Origin: Rhodospirillales bacterium
GTDB lineage: Bacteria; Pseudomonadota; Alphaproteobacteria; Rhodospirillales; JAPHTL01
Direction of reading: 5' to 3'
Length of the DNA: 13,356 nt
Assembly (NCBI GenBank): GCA_026193355.1
Contig: JAPHTL010000282.1
Coordinates: forward strand, 1-13,356
Shown here: in pieces, positions 1-6,929 of the stretch
Numbering within the stretch: the first letter of the stretch is position 1
How the letters are laid out: every line of letters starts with the position of its first letter
Translations under genes and position numbers: made by a program
The notes under the pieces: generated by a model
Database searches by the model: none
What the model was told of the DNA's origin: nothing
The model's input: the letters and a program-made list of their open reading frames with translations, nothing else

Positions 1-1289
1 CCAGGGCAAGCGGCCACGATCTGTGCGCGGATTTCCGCCGGATCCTCGCTACGTGGATTGTCGTCGGTGACGATGATGGCATCGGCGCGTTCGGCGGCCA
101 CCGCGCCCATTTCTGGCCGCTTGCCGGAATCGCGATCACCGCCGCATCCGAAGACCACGGCCAAACGCCCGCCAGCATGGGGGCGAAGCGCATCAAGAAC
201 CGTCGCCAGCGCATCGGGTGTATGGGCGTAATCCACATAAACGGCAGCCCCGGAAGGCAGGCTCACAACCCTTTGCAGGCGGCCGGGAACCCCGGCGAGC
301 TTCTCGAGCGCATCCAACGCGGGCCCCGCTTCGGCACCCTCGGCCAGAACAAGGCCCAGCGCTGCGACCGCATTCCAGACCTGGAAACGGCCGGCGAGGG
401 GAAGATCGATGCTGCGCGCCTTGCCGAACAGGGAAAATTCGACCTTCTGCCCCGTTGAAGACGGCGAGACGGATACGATCCGCAGGGCCCCGGCATTCGT
501 TCCGTAATCCAGCACCCTGCGACCGTTGGCATAGCAGGCGGCGCGAAGGCTCTTGAATTCCGGAACGTCGGCATTCAGGACCGCGCAGCCGCCGGGTTGC
601 AGAACCTCTGTGAACAATCGCGCCTTGGAAGCCAGATAGGCCGCCATCGTGCCGTGGTAATCCAGATGATCGCGGCTGAGGTTGGTGAAGGCGGCGGAAG
701 AAATGCGCACACCGTCCAGGCGGTGCTGATCGAGTCCGTGGCTGGACGCCTCGATCGCCATCATCTCGACACCTTCGCGGGCGAGGTCATGCAACGCACG
801 GTGAAGGGTCACCGGATCGGCCGTCGTCAAACCGCCGCCCGTACGCCCCTTGTCGGTTTCAATGCCCAGCGTCCCCATGCTGGCGGCGTTGCGGCCAAGC
901 GCCGACCAGATCTGGCGGGCGAAGGAAGCAACCGATGTCTTGCCGTTCGTTCCCGTGACAGCGACAACGGTTTCGGGCTGAAGATCGAAGAAACGCGCCA
1001 CCATGAGGGCGAAATGCCTGCGCGGGCTTTTGCTTTCGATGACCGGAGGATAATCAGGGCCAAGTTTTTCGCGGGTTCCGCGCGGCGCAAGAATGGCCGC
1101 AGCGCCACGCGCCCGCGCATCGTCAATGAACGCACGACCGTCCACCCGGCTCCCCGGCAGCGCGGCGAACAGGTAGCCCGCCTCGACAAGGCGGGAATCG
1201 GCGGTCAGGCCGCTGATACTGACTGTTTCGTTCACTTTCCCACTCGAAGTTTCGACATCAAACCCTTTCAACAACGCGCCTAATTCCAC
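1..1289 (-). CDS. murE: UDP-N-acetylmuramoyl-tripeptide synthetase MurE (3' end cut by window edge)
   Basis: Cytoplasmic Mur ligase that adds the third amino acid of the peptidoglycan stem peptide to UDP-MurNAc-L-Ala-D-Glu, using ATP. I translated it by hand: 429 complete codons with key motifs in one frame. Visible are the ATP-binding loop GTNGKTS (about residues 113-119), FTNLSRDHLDYHG (201-213) followed by a Lys that fits the carbamylated lysine of Mur ligases, DYAHTP (353-358) and DNPRSEDP (410-417). The DNPR form is known to mark meso-diaminopimelate-adding enzymes. The family is usually 480-500 residues, so roughly 60 C-terminal residues lie outside the window. The start is GTG at 1289, preceded by GAGGGG with 6 bases spacing; this ribosome site overlaps the ftsI stop codon, 10 bases upstream. 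It is the last visible gene of the dcw operon. No frameshift was noticed. Confidence 0.95.
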   Translation of the reverse strand, partial: MELGALLKGFDVETSSGKVNETVSISGLTADSRLVEAGYLFAALPGSRVDGRAFIDDARARGAAAILAPRGTREKLGPDYPPVIESKSPRRHFALMVARFFDLQPETVVAVTGTNGKTSVASFARQIWSALGRNAASMGTLGIETDKGRTGGGLTTADPVTLHRALHDLAREGVEMMAIEASSHGLDQHRLDGVRISSAAFTNLSRDHLDYHGTMAAYLASKARLFTEVLQPGGCAVLNADVPEFKSLRAACYANGRRVLDYGTNAGALRIVSVSPSSTGQKVEFSLFGKARSIDLPLAGRFQVWNAVAALGLVLAEGAEAGPALDALEKLAGVPGRLQRVVSLPSGAAVYVDYAHTPDALATVLDALRPHAGGRLAVVFGCGGDRDSGKRPEMGAVAAERADAIIVTDDNPRSEDPAEIRAQIVAACP

Positions 1290-1299
1290 CGGACGCCCC

Positions 1300-3030
1300 T
1301 CACATCGCGGCCTTCACCGCGACGAACATCGGATCACCCGCCTTGGGCAGGGGCTCCGGTCCAGTGCTGGGAGCAATACCCATGACCGGCGCAATCCGGT
1401 CAACGATACGGCCCACGGCGGGGGCGGCGACCCAGCCGCCGGTTGCGTATCCGAAGGTGCTTTCCTTTCCTTTCGGTTCGTCGATCACCACCAGAACCAC
1501 ATATCGGGGGGCATCCATGGGGAAAACGCCGACAAACGAGGAAATCAGGGCATCCTTCCGATAGCGGCCGTTTTCCAGCTTTTCCGCGGTGCCGGTCTTT
1601 CCACCCACCCGATAACCCTTGGCGTCCGCCTTGCCCGCAGTGCCGGCGCGAACCACAAGACGCATCATCTTGCGCATGCTGTCCGAGGTTTTCTCTGTGA
1701 TTACCCGTTCGCCGGGAAGGGGAAGGACAGGATCACGTTTCAGCAAGGTCGCAGGACGAAGGATGCCGCCATTGACAACGGCTGAGACCGCCGCCGCCAG
1801 TTGCAGGGGGGTCACCGCGATGCCATGCCCATACGAAGCGGTCATGACGTTGATATCGCGCCAGGGGGAGGGCAGAAGCGGCGTTCCCACTTCCGGCAAT
1901 TCGATGGACGCCCGGTCCATCAGGCCGAATTGCTCCATATACGCCTTCTGGCGTGTCGCGCCGACATCGAGGGCTATCCGCGCAGAACCGATGTTCGATG
2001 AATAAAACAGGATCTCGGGAAGCGACAACCAGCGGTTCTTGGGGTGAAAGTCGGAAATGGCGAAGCGGGCGATCTTGAGCGGTTGCGTTGCATCGTAACG
2101 GGACGTCAGTTTCGCCACCCCGCTGTCCAGCGCCATCGCCGTATTGAACAGCTTGAAGGTGGACCCCATTTCGTAGACGCCTTTTGTCGCCCGATTGAAA
2201 GCGGGGTCGCCCTGGGCCGTGTCCGGATTGTTGGGATCAAAATCGGGGAGGGACGCAAGGGCGAGAACCTCGCCACTGTTCACATCCATAATCACACCCG
2301 CCGCGCCAACGGCGTCAAAGCCCCGTTTCGTCGCCAACAACTCGTCACGCAGGATTTGCTGGAGCGTGACATCAAGCGAAAGCTGCAAGGGGGTTGAGGC
2401 GCGCCGCAGAACGTCGTCGAACTGTTTTTCAAGGCCGGAAATCCCCTTCCCGTCCACATCCGTCATGCCCAGGACATGGGCCAACAGGGGGCCGTGGGGA
2501 TAGACCCGGCGTTCTTCGCGCTGGAAGTAGACGCCCGCAATGCCAAGGCGGTTCACCTGATATTGTTGCCGGGGGGCGAGGTTGCGGCGCAGATAGACGA
2601 AGCTTCTGTCCGAAGACAGTTTCCGCGCCACTTCCTGTTGCGAGAGGTCGGGAAGGATCTCCACCAGGCGGGCGGCGGCGGTCTCGGGGTTCTCGCCCGC
2701 GTTGCGCAGGTCGCGCGGATTGACGTAAAGCGAAGCCGTCGGCAGGCTCGATGCGACAAGGATGCCCCTGCGGTCAAGGATACTGGCGCGGTCCACAACA
2801 AGGGCCTGGGACGGCGGCGAGGCGGAAAGCGTCGGTTCGCTGGCGCCTTTCAGCACGGTCAGATCAATGACCCGCGCGGATATGGCGACGAAAAGAAGGC
2901 CGAATACCACTGCCAGAACGACCAGCCGGTTGTGGCTGGTATCAAGGGCCTGCTTGCGAATGCCCTCGACCCGAACCCTGCCGCTCGCAAGGCCTGCATC
3001 CGAAGTCAGTGCGCCATGACCAACCGTCAT
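1300..3030 (-). CDS. ftsI: Peptidoglycan D,D-transpeptidase FtsI (class B penicillin-binding protein 3)
   Basis: Septal peptidoglycan cross-linking transpeptidase of the divisome, anchored in the inner membrane with its catalytic domain in the periplasm. The 576-residue protein has a cytoplasmic N-terminus, one membrane segment at about residues 35-56, a PBP dimerisation domain (about 75-215) and a transpeptidase domain (about 240-545). The three active-site motifs are intact: STFK at 290-293 with nucleophile Ser290, SSN at 344-346, and KTGT at 478-481. There are no PASTA repeats. The start ATG at 3030 overlaps the ftsL stop by one base (TGATG), which suggests translational coupling, and murE follows after 10 bases. 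Length and motifs fit FtsI. The position directly after ftsL argues against other class B PBPs such as MrdA or a sporulation homologue. Confidence 0.97.
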   Translation of the reverse strand: MTVGHGALTSDAGLASGRVRVEGIRKQALDTSHNRLVVLAVVFGLLFVAISARVIDLTVLKGASEPTLSASPPSQALVVDRASILDRRGILVASSLPTASLYVNPRDLRNAGENPETAAARLVEILPDLSQQEVARKLSSDRSFVYLRRNLAPRQQYQVNRLGIAGVYFQREERRVYPHGPLLAHVLGMTDVDGKGISGLEKQFDDVLRRASTPLQLSLDVTLQQILRDELLATKRGFDAVGAAGVIMDVNSGEVLALASLPDFDPNNPDTAQGDPAFNRATKGVYEMGSTFKLFNTAMALDSGVAKLTSRYDATQPLKIARFAISDFHPKNRWLSLPEILFYSSNIGSARIALDVGATRQKAYMEQFGLMDRASIELPEVGTPLLPSPWRDINVMTASYGHGIAVTPLQLAAAVSAVVNGGILRPATLLKRDPVLPLPGERVITEKTSDSMRKMMRLVVRAGTAGKADAKGYRVGGKTGTAEKLENGRYRKDALISSFVGVFPMDAPRYVVLVVIDEPKGKESTFGYATGGWVAAPAVGRIVDRIAPVMGIAPSTGPEPLPKAGDPMFVAVKAAM

Positions 3031-3359
3031 CAGTGCGCCCCTCCCTTGACCGGAAGGACGCTTGCCGGGGCGCCCTGATCGTTACCGGGAGCAGGCAAAT
3101 CAGCGAATTCCTTCATCTGATGCGGAGTCACGGGCTTCAGGCCCAGATGCCTCTCGCTCAGCGCACGCAGACGGTTCGGGTCGTTGAGGAACGCCCATTC
3201 CGCCTTGAGGACATGGATTGCCTCCTGATTGGCGAGAATGTCCCTGTTCACGGCGGACAGGTCGGCCTCAAGGTCAATAACCTCGTACTTCACCTTGAAC
3301 AAAACACCGGCAAGCGCTGCTGCAAGGACAAGGGCAATAAGTGTCGTCGAGCGCATCAT
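3030..3359 (-). CDS. ftsL: Cell division protein FtsL
   Basis: Small bitopic divisome protein, which in the family pairs with FtsB and links to FtsQ and FtsW/FtsI. The product is 109 residues, with a short cytoplasmic end, a membrane helix at about residues 5-22, a predicted coiled coil at about 26-58 (repeated D/E/L heptad-like spacing) and the typical region LNDPNRLRALSERHLGLKP at 58-76. The sequence is poorly conserved, so identification rests on topology plus position between rsmH and ftsI. An upstream in-frame ATG at 3380 exists, but AGGAGG at 3364-3369 sits 4 bases before the ATG at 3359 and 7 before a second ATG at 3356. One of these two is therefore the likely start, overlapping the rsmH stop (ATGA or TGATG). 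The stop codon overlaps the ftsI start. Confidence 0.9.
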   Translation of the reverse strand: MMRSTTLIALVLAAALAGVLFKVKYEVIDLEADLSAVNRDILANQEAIHVLKAEWAFLNDPNRLRALSERHLGLKPVTPHQMKEFADLPAPGNDQGAPASVLPVKGGAH

Positions 3360-4315
3360 GCCGCCTCCTGCTCCGGCCATTCCGGCGCTTCCGTGCGTTC
3401 GGCCACCCGCAAGTGCGCCGAGCGGGCCCGTGGATTGGCGGCGATCTCGGCATCGGTGGGGCGGATCGACTTGCGCTTGATCAGGCGGAAGCTCGGCGCG
3501 CGCGGCCGCGAGGTTTCAGGCATGTGTCGCGAGGGATTTGCCGCCGCGCCGCTACGGGTCTTGAGGTAGGTCTTGACCTCGCGATCTTCCAGCGAATGAA
3601 AAGAAACCACGGCAAGGCGGCCGCCGGGCGCCAGAACGCTTTCGGCCGCCAGCAGGCCGCGCCGCAACTCGCCGATTTCGTCGTTCACGGCAATGCGCAG
3701 CGCCTGGAACGTCCGCGTCGCGGTGTCGATGCCATCGCGGGAAGGACGAACAACCGAGCGAACCACAGAGGCCAGTTCCAGCGTGCGCGTGAAGGGTTTC
3801 TCGGCGCGGGTTGCAACGATGGCCCGCGCAATGGCGCGCGAGGCGCGCTCCTCACCGTAAAGATAGATCAGGTCGGCCAGTTCCTTTTCGGGCAGGTCGT
3901 TGACCATGTCCGCCGCGCTTGTCCCGTCACGGCCCATACGCATGTCAAGCGGGCCGTCCTCGCGGAACGAGAAGCCACGATCGGGATCGTCGATCTGCAT
4001 GGAGGAAACGCCGATGTCGAAAGCCACCCCGTCCACCCTTGCGACGCCGCGTCCGTTGAGCAGCGCCTTCATATCGCCGAAACACCCCCTGAGAACATGC
4101 AGGCGGCCCGCATGTTGGGCGGCCAGTTTTTCGGCCCGCACAATGGCTTCGGGATCACGGTCGATGGCCCAGACGGTGCAGTCGGCTGCGGCGAGGAAAG
4201 CCTGCGTATAACCGCCGCCACCGAACGTCCCGTCGACATAAACGGCGCCATCACGCGGCGCGATGGCGGCCACCACCTCGGCCAGCAGAACGGGGGCATG
4301 GCCCGCGGGCCTCAT
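3356..4315 (-). CDS. rsmH: 16S rRNA (cytosine(1402)-N(4))-methyltransferase RsmH (MraW)
   Basis: SAM-dependent methyltransferase that modifies N4 of C1402 in 16S rRNA, in the decoding centre of the small ribosomal subunit. The protein is 319 residues, the usual family size. Visible landmarks are HAPVLLAEV near the N-terminus, the SAM-binding glycine loop DGTFGGGGY (28-36), DIGVSS (100-105), the strongly conserved RGFSFREDGPLDMRM (113-127) and VVSFHSLEDR (236-245), with the helical insert between the last two. The ATG at 4315 overlaps the mraZ stop as ATGA, and GGAGG lies 6 bases upstream of it. It is the second gene of the dcw operon, in its standard place after mraZ. Confidence 0.97.
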   Translation of the reverse strand: MRPAGHAPVLLAEVVAAIAPRDGAVYVDGTFGGGGYTQAFLAAADCTVWAIDRDPEAIVRAEKLAAQHAGRLHVLRGCFGDMKALLNGRGVARVDGVAFDIGVSSMQIDDPDRGFSFREDGPLDMRMGRDGTSAADMVNDLPEKELADLIYLYGEERASRAIARAIVATRAEKPFTRTLELASVVRSVVRPSRDGIDTATRTFQALRIAVNDEIGELRRGLLAAESVLAPGGRLAVVSFHSLEDREVKTYLKTRSGAAANPSRHMPETSRPRAPSFRLIKRKSIRPTDAEIAANPRARSAHLRVAERTEAPEWPEQEAA

Positions 4316-4782
4316 GAACCCCCTCCGGACCCGCCAAAGGGCGGCGGCAGATCAAGCACGCCTTTCATCAGCTCCTTCACCGCTTCTTCTTCTGCCTGGG
4401 CAGCGCGATCGGGGTTCCACATCTGGAACGTGTCGGCCATCCCGACAAAGGTGGCCTGCGCTTCGATTCCGGCGAAACCGGCAAAATCCCTGGGAAGAAC
4501 GAGGCGGCCGTCATCGTCCAGCCTGATCAGGCGGGCGCGCCCGAATATCGCCCGCATCAGGCCCTGGCGCTGCGGAGAGAATGCGGGAAGGGCCTTCAGG
4601 TTGTTGCGCACGTCTTCCATCCACTCGACCGTGCAACCTTCGATCGCGGCGCAGGTCAGGGACGGATAAAGATAGATCGCGCCGCCCGCCGGACCTTCCA
4701 GTTCGGCGCGGAACGGCGCAGGCACGGAGACACGCCCCTTGCCGTCTACCTTGTTTTCAAATGTTCCTGCGAACAGCGCCAT
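4312..4782 (-). CDS. mraZ: Transcriptional regulator MraZ
   Basis: DNA-binding regulator of the SpoVT/AbrB-like swapped-hairpin superfamily. In E. coli it represses the dcw operon, including itself, by binding TGGG repeats. The protein is 156 residues from the chosen start. It has two tandem MraZ domains, recognisable by DGKGRVSVP (13-21) and DDDGRLVLP (89-97), and a Gly-rich C-terminal end. Start choice: ATG at 4782 gives MALFAGTFENKVD, which matches the usual family N-terminus, although no strong ribosome site precedes it. An in-frame ATG at 4824 would add 14 residues (MLRKFRALLLSRSG) that the family normally lacks; GAGG lies about 14 bases before it. First gene of the cluster; the stop overlaps the rsmH start. 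Five TGGG-type decamers lie upstream at 4897-4942. Confidence 0.95.
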   Translation of the reverse strand: MALFAGTFENKVDGKGRVSVPAPFRAELEGPAGGAIYLYPSLTCAAIEGCTVEWMEDVRNNLKALPAFSPQRQGLMRAIFGRARLIRLDDDGRLVLPRDFAGFAGIEAQATFVGMADTFQMWNPDRAAQAEEEAVKELMKGVLDLPPPFGGSGGGS

Positions 4783-4896
4783 ACCCGATCTGGAAAGAAG
4801 CAACGCCCTGAATTTCCTAAGCATCTCTGAGTCCGTTCCCTCGCGCGGATGCGAACTCTTGATGAAGGCAGACGACTCCTCCCCCCTTTTACAGAA

Positions 4897-4942
4897 TTTG
4901 GGAATTTATGGGATATCATGGAACTGTATGGGCGTCAACGGG
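4897..4942 (+). promoter_or_regulatory. MraZ operator: five 10-bp-phased TGGG-like repeats
   Basis: Reading the plus strand, TTTGGG, TATGGG, CATGGA, TATGGG and AACGGG begin exactly 10 bases apart, at 4897, 4907, 4917, 4927 and 4937. Three cores are exact TGGG; one is TGGA and one CGGG. MraZ is known in E. coli to bind TGGG repeats separated to give a 10-bp period just upstream of mraZ. The array sits about 115 bases before the mraZ start and covers a predicted minus-strand promoter, which fits autorepression. Confidence 0.8.
4910..4938 (-). promoter_or_regulatory. Predicted mraZ/dcw operon promoter
   Basis: On the minus strand there is TTGACG (4938-4933), a 17-base spacer, and TATCCC (4915-4910), giving a start near 4903. 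The -35 is close to consensus and the -10 is only fair. The elements lie inside the TGGG repeat array, so bound MraZ would block polymerase. This is inference from sequence alone. Confidence 0.45.
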
Positions 4943-5043
4943 AACACCCGCCAACTACTTGCCGTTTTCAAGTCATTCCGAAACGCATACTTGCCGGCGA
5001 AAACCCGTTTCAAGCCGCCCCGACCACCTGCAAAGTCATCAGG

Positions 5044-5071
5044 CGCATATGGGCGCACAAGAATTTGACAA
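5044..5071 (-). promoter_or_regulatory. Candidate distal promoter next to the LexA box
   Basis: The minus strand shows TTGTCA (5071-5066), a 16-base spacer and TATGCG (5049-5044), directly downstream of the LexA box in the transcription direction toward mraZ. The -10 is weak. If active, it would give a leader of about 255 bases before mraZ. On the other strand TTGACA at 5065-5070 could be a plus-strand -35 with the LexA box in the spacer, but its -10 would be poor. Confidence 0.3.
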
Positions 5072-5077
5072 CAATTT

Positions 5078-5092
5078 GTTCTTAATTTGTTC
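5078..5092. promoter_or_regulatory. LexA (SOS) box, alphaproteobacterial direct-repeat type
   Basis: The sequence is GTTC-TTAATTT-GTTC, an exact match to the GTTC-N7-GTTC direct repeat known as the LexA site in Alphaproteobacteria. It lies within a perfect tandem 11-bp repeat (AATTTGTTCTT at 5073-5083 and 5084-5094) and has the AT-rich spacer typical of such operators. The next gene in the minus direction is mraZ, about 300 bases away; no plus-strand gene starts nearby. Which transcript it controls is not clear. Confidence 0.65.
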
Positions 5093-5201
5093 TTTTTGCG
5101 GTAATGCGGCGAATGCCGGGCACGCAAAACCGTTTGTGCGCACCGGTTTGACAGTCACAACATCTATCGACAGTAAATAAAGGAGACGTTAAATCGCGGC
5201 G

Positions 5202-6824
5202 CTATTTCTTTCGGCGCTTCGATGCGGCGCCATTCTCGGCGCGCAGGGTCTGATGAAGGGCATCGAGAATCGCGCGTTTACCCGCGCCATCGGGCCTGCT
5301 TCTGAGCCGCCGCGCAAGGTCGAGAAGGAAAGCGGCGTAAACATTGTGCCAGTCTTCGCCGGAAACCTCCCTGGCCGCGATGCGCTGTTTTTCAACCTTG
5401 TGGCGGAGACCGCCGCGATGCGCCAGTTTGAAGACCTCGTCCATCTCCGGCACGTAAATCGCGCCCTCGTCAATGCCTGCGTCGATCAGACCCTGCCGCA
5501 GGGATGTCATGGAATCCATCTCTCCATGGACCAGAAACACCCCGCGCCGGATCGGCCGGCGCGCCTTGACCCAGTCGATCAAGCCCGACCGGTCGGCGTG
5601 GGCTGAATACGCATCAATAGTGGCGATCCGGGCGCGGACGGCCACTTCCCTGCCAAACATCCGAAGCGACGAAGCGCCCCGTTGCAGAAGATCGCCGATC
5701 GTTCCGGGCGCCTGATAGCCGACCAGAAGGACGGAGGCCTGCTGCCGCCACAGGTTGTTTTCCAGGTGAAAGCGAATACGTCCGGCATCGCACATGCCGC
5801 TGGCCGCCATGATGATCGCGCCCGATGTCACCTTGTTGAGGCCTTTGCTTTCCTCGACGCTTTCGACGTAACGGAAGTTGGGATTGCGAAACCCATACCG
5901 CGTGTCGTTCACGTCCTCGAGGCTGCCGGCATGGCGCTCGAACACTTCCGTTGTCTTGGTCGCCAGCGGCGAATCAAGGAAAACGGGCGTCGGGGGAAGA
6001 TCCCCACGCTCCAGAAGTACGCCCAGGTCGTGCAAAAGCTCCTGCGTTCGTTCCACGGCGAAAACGGGTATCAGAAGATTACCGCCCGCCTTGAGGGCCT
6101 TTCGGACCTCGCGCAGCAGTATGGTGCGCCGCGCCGCGGGCGAGCGGTCTTCCCGCTCACGCGACCCATAGGTTGATTCGACGACCAGAAAGTCCGTTCC
6201 GCCCGGCCCCTCGGGATCGGGATGGAACGCCTTGCCCTCCGGCCCGATATCCCCCGAAAACACGATCCTGAACGGAGCGGTGTTTCGGCCGTCCGTTGCA
6301 ACCTCGAGCTCCAGCGAGACCGCGCCCAGAATATGTCCCGCATTCCAGAACCGCACCCGCACCCCTTCGGCCAGATCGCACCAGCCATCCATGGGCAGGG
6401 GGCGGATCTGCTCGAGCGTCTTTTCCGCATCCAGTTTCGTATAGATGGGCTGAACCGCGGGCAGACCACGAGAAGCGTTGCGCCGGTTCAGGCGCTCGAC
6501 CTCGACTTCCTGGATATAGCCGCTGTCCGGCCACATGAAGGTCAACAGGTCGGCCGTTCCCTCGGTCGTGAAGACAGGGCCGGTGAAGCCGTGCCGACTC
6601 AGTTTCGGAACCAGCCCGCTGTGATCGATGTGCGCGTGGGTCAGGATGACGAAATCAATCACGTTCGGATCAAAGGGAAACCCGCCGTAATTGAGTTCGC
6701 GGATTGTCTTGTTGCCCTGGAACAAGCCGCAATCCACAAGAAACCGGCCGCCGGGGTGTTCGACCAGATAGCACGAACCGGTTACCGTCCGCGCCGCACC
6801 GTGAAATTTCAGGCGAACCGTCAT
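5202..6824 (-). CDS. MBL-fold/beta-CASP metallohydrolase, probable RNA-processing nuclease (YSH1/COG1236-like)
   Basis: Predicted cytoplasmic zinc-dependent nuclease of the family related to eukaryotic CPSF73 and bacterial RNase J-like proteins; its bacterial substrates are poorly known. The protein is 540 residues. Zinc-site motifs are THAHIDH (H63, H65, D67, H68), the histidine in AGHILGA (H164) and the aspartate in SGDIG (D192). A beta-CASP insert follows, with FAVERTQELL (255-264) and MAASGMCDAGR (339-349). The RMMBL part has SAHADRSG (H409) and LVHGE (H433). The C-terminus ends in a basic tail, SKRRKK. The start at 6824 (MTVRLKFHGAARTVTGSC) is chosen because it matches the family N-terminus and has a G-rich ribosome-like site 7 bases upstream; an in-frame ATG at 6854 would add 10 residues with a poor site. 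It stands alone, 105 bases after mlaA. Confidence 0.88.
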   Translation of the reverse strand: MTVRLKFHGAARTVTGSCYLVEHPGGRFLVDCGLFQGNKTIRELNYGGFPFDPNVIDFVILTHAHIDHSGLVPKLSRHGFTGPVFTTEGTADLLTFMWPDSGYIQEVEVERLNRRNASRGLPAVQPIYTKLDAEKTLEQIRPLPMDGWCDLAEGVRVRFWNAGHILGAVSLELEVATDGRNTAPFRIVFSGDIGPEGKAFHPDPEGPGGTDFLVVESTYGSREREDRSPAARRTILLREVRKALKAGGNLLIPVFAVERTQELLHDLGVLLERGDLPPTPVFLDSPLATKTTEVFERHAGSLEDVNDTRYGFRNPNFRYVESVEESKGLNKVTSGAIIMAASGMCDAGRIRFHLENNLWRQQASVLLVGYQAPGTIGDLLQRGASSLRMFGREVAVRARIATIDAYSAHADRSGLIDWVKARRPIRRGVFLVHGEMDSMTSLRQGLIDAGIDEGAIYVPEMDEVFKLAHRGGLRHKVEKQRIAAREVSGEDWHNVYAAFLLDLARRLRSRPDGAGKRAILDALHQTLRAENGAASKRRKK

Positions 6825-6879
6825 GACCGACCCCCCGACACGGGCGGAAAACATCCGAGTCGAACCCGCCCAGGGATCA

Positions 6880-6907
6880 ATTGTATGCCTGTTTTCGCCG
6901 GGACCAA
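6880..6907 (-). promoter_or_regulatory. Candidate promoter of the MBL-fold gene
   Basis: Minus strand TTGGTC (6907-6902), 16-base spacer, TACAAT (6885-6880; five of six consensus bases). The start would be near 6873, about 50 bases before the chosen ATG. The -35 is weak, so this is tentative. Confidence 0.35.
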
Positions 6908-6929
6908 AGACCCGTATCGCGATTTATCG

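Larger units (their letters stand above)
4783..5201. other. Intergenic region upstream of mraZ with regulatory sites, no convincing gene
   Basis: This 419-base gap separates the mraZ start from the 3' end of the metallo-beta-lactamase gene, both on the minus strand. It holds the TGGG repeat array (4897-4942), two predicted minus-strand promoters, a LexA-type box (5078-5092) and two GANTC sites (4829-4833 and 4874-4878). Short reading frames on both strands lack ribosome sites or run across the operators, so I call no gene. No intrinsic terminator with a T-tract was found after the upstream gene. It could host a small RNA or a very short peptide. Confidence 0.7.

Noticed and set aside
3341..4669. 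Plus-strand open frame of 442 codons
   Set aside because: Antisense to rsmH and mraZ, whose proteins carry all family motifs; composition is Arg/His/Gly-rich as in shadow frames.
5120..5141. Imperfect hairpin GCACGCAAAAC/CGTTTGTGCGC as a terminator after the MBL-fold gene
   Set aside because: It has mismatches and no T-tract on either side, so I could not call it a terminator.
4908..5180. Plus-strand 90-codon frame with a CSFCGN zinc-finger-like motif
   Set aside because: It starts inside the TGGG repeats, runs through the LexA box and has no ribosome site; the Cys pair is probably chance.
5176..5192. Strong Shine-Dalgarno-like TAAAGGAGA on the plus strand
   Set aside because: No ATG, GTG or TTG follows at a usable distance, and the next frame is short and antisense to the MBL-fold gene end.
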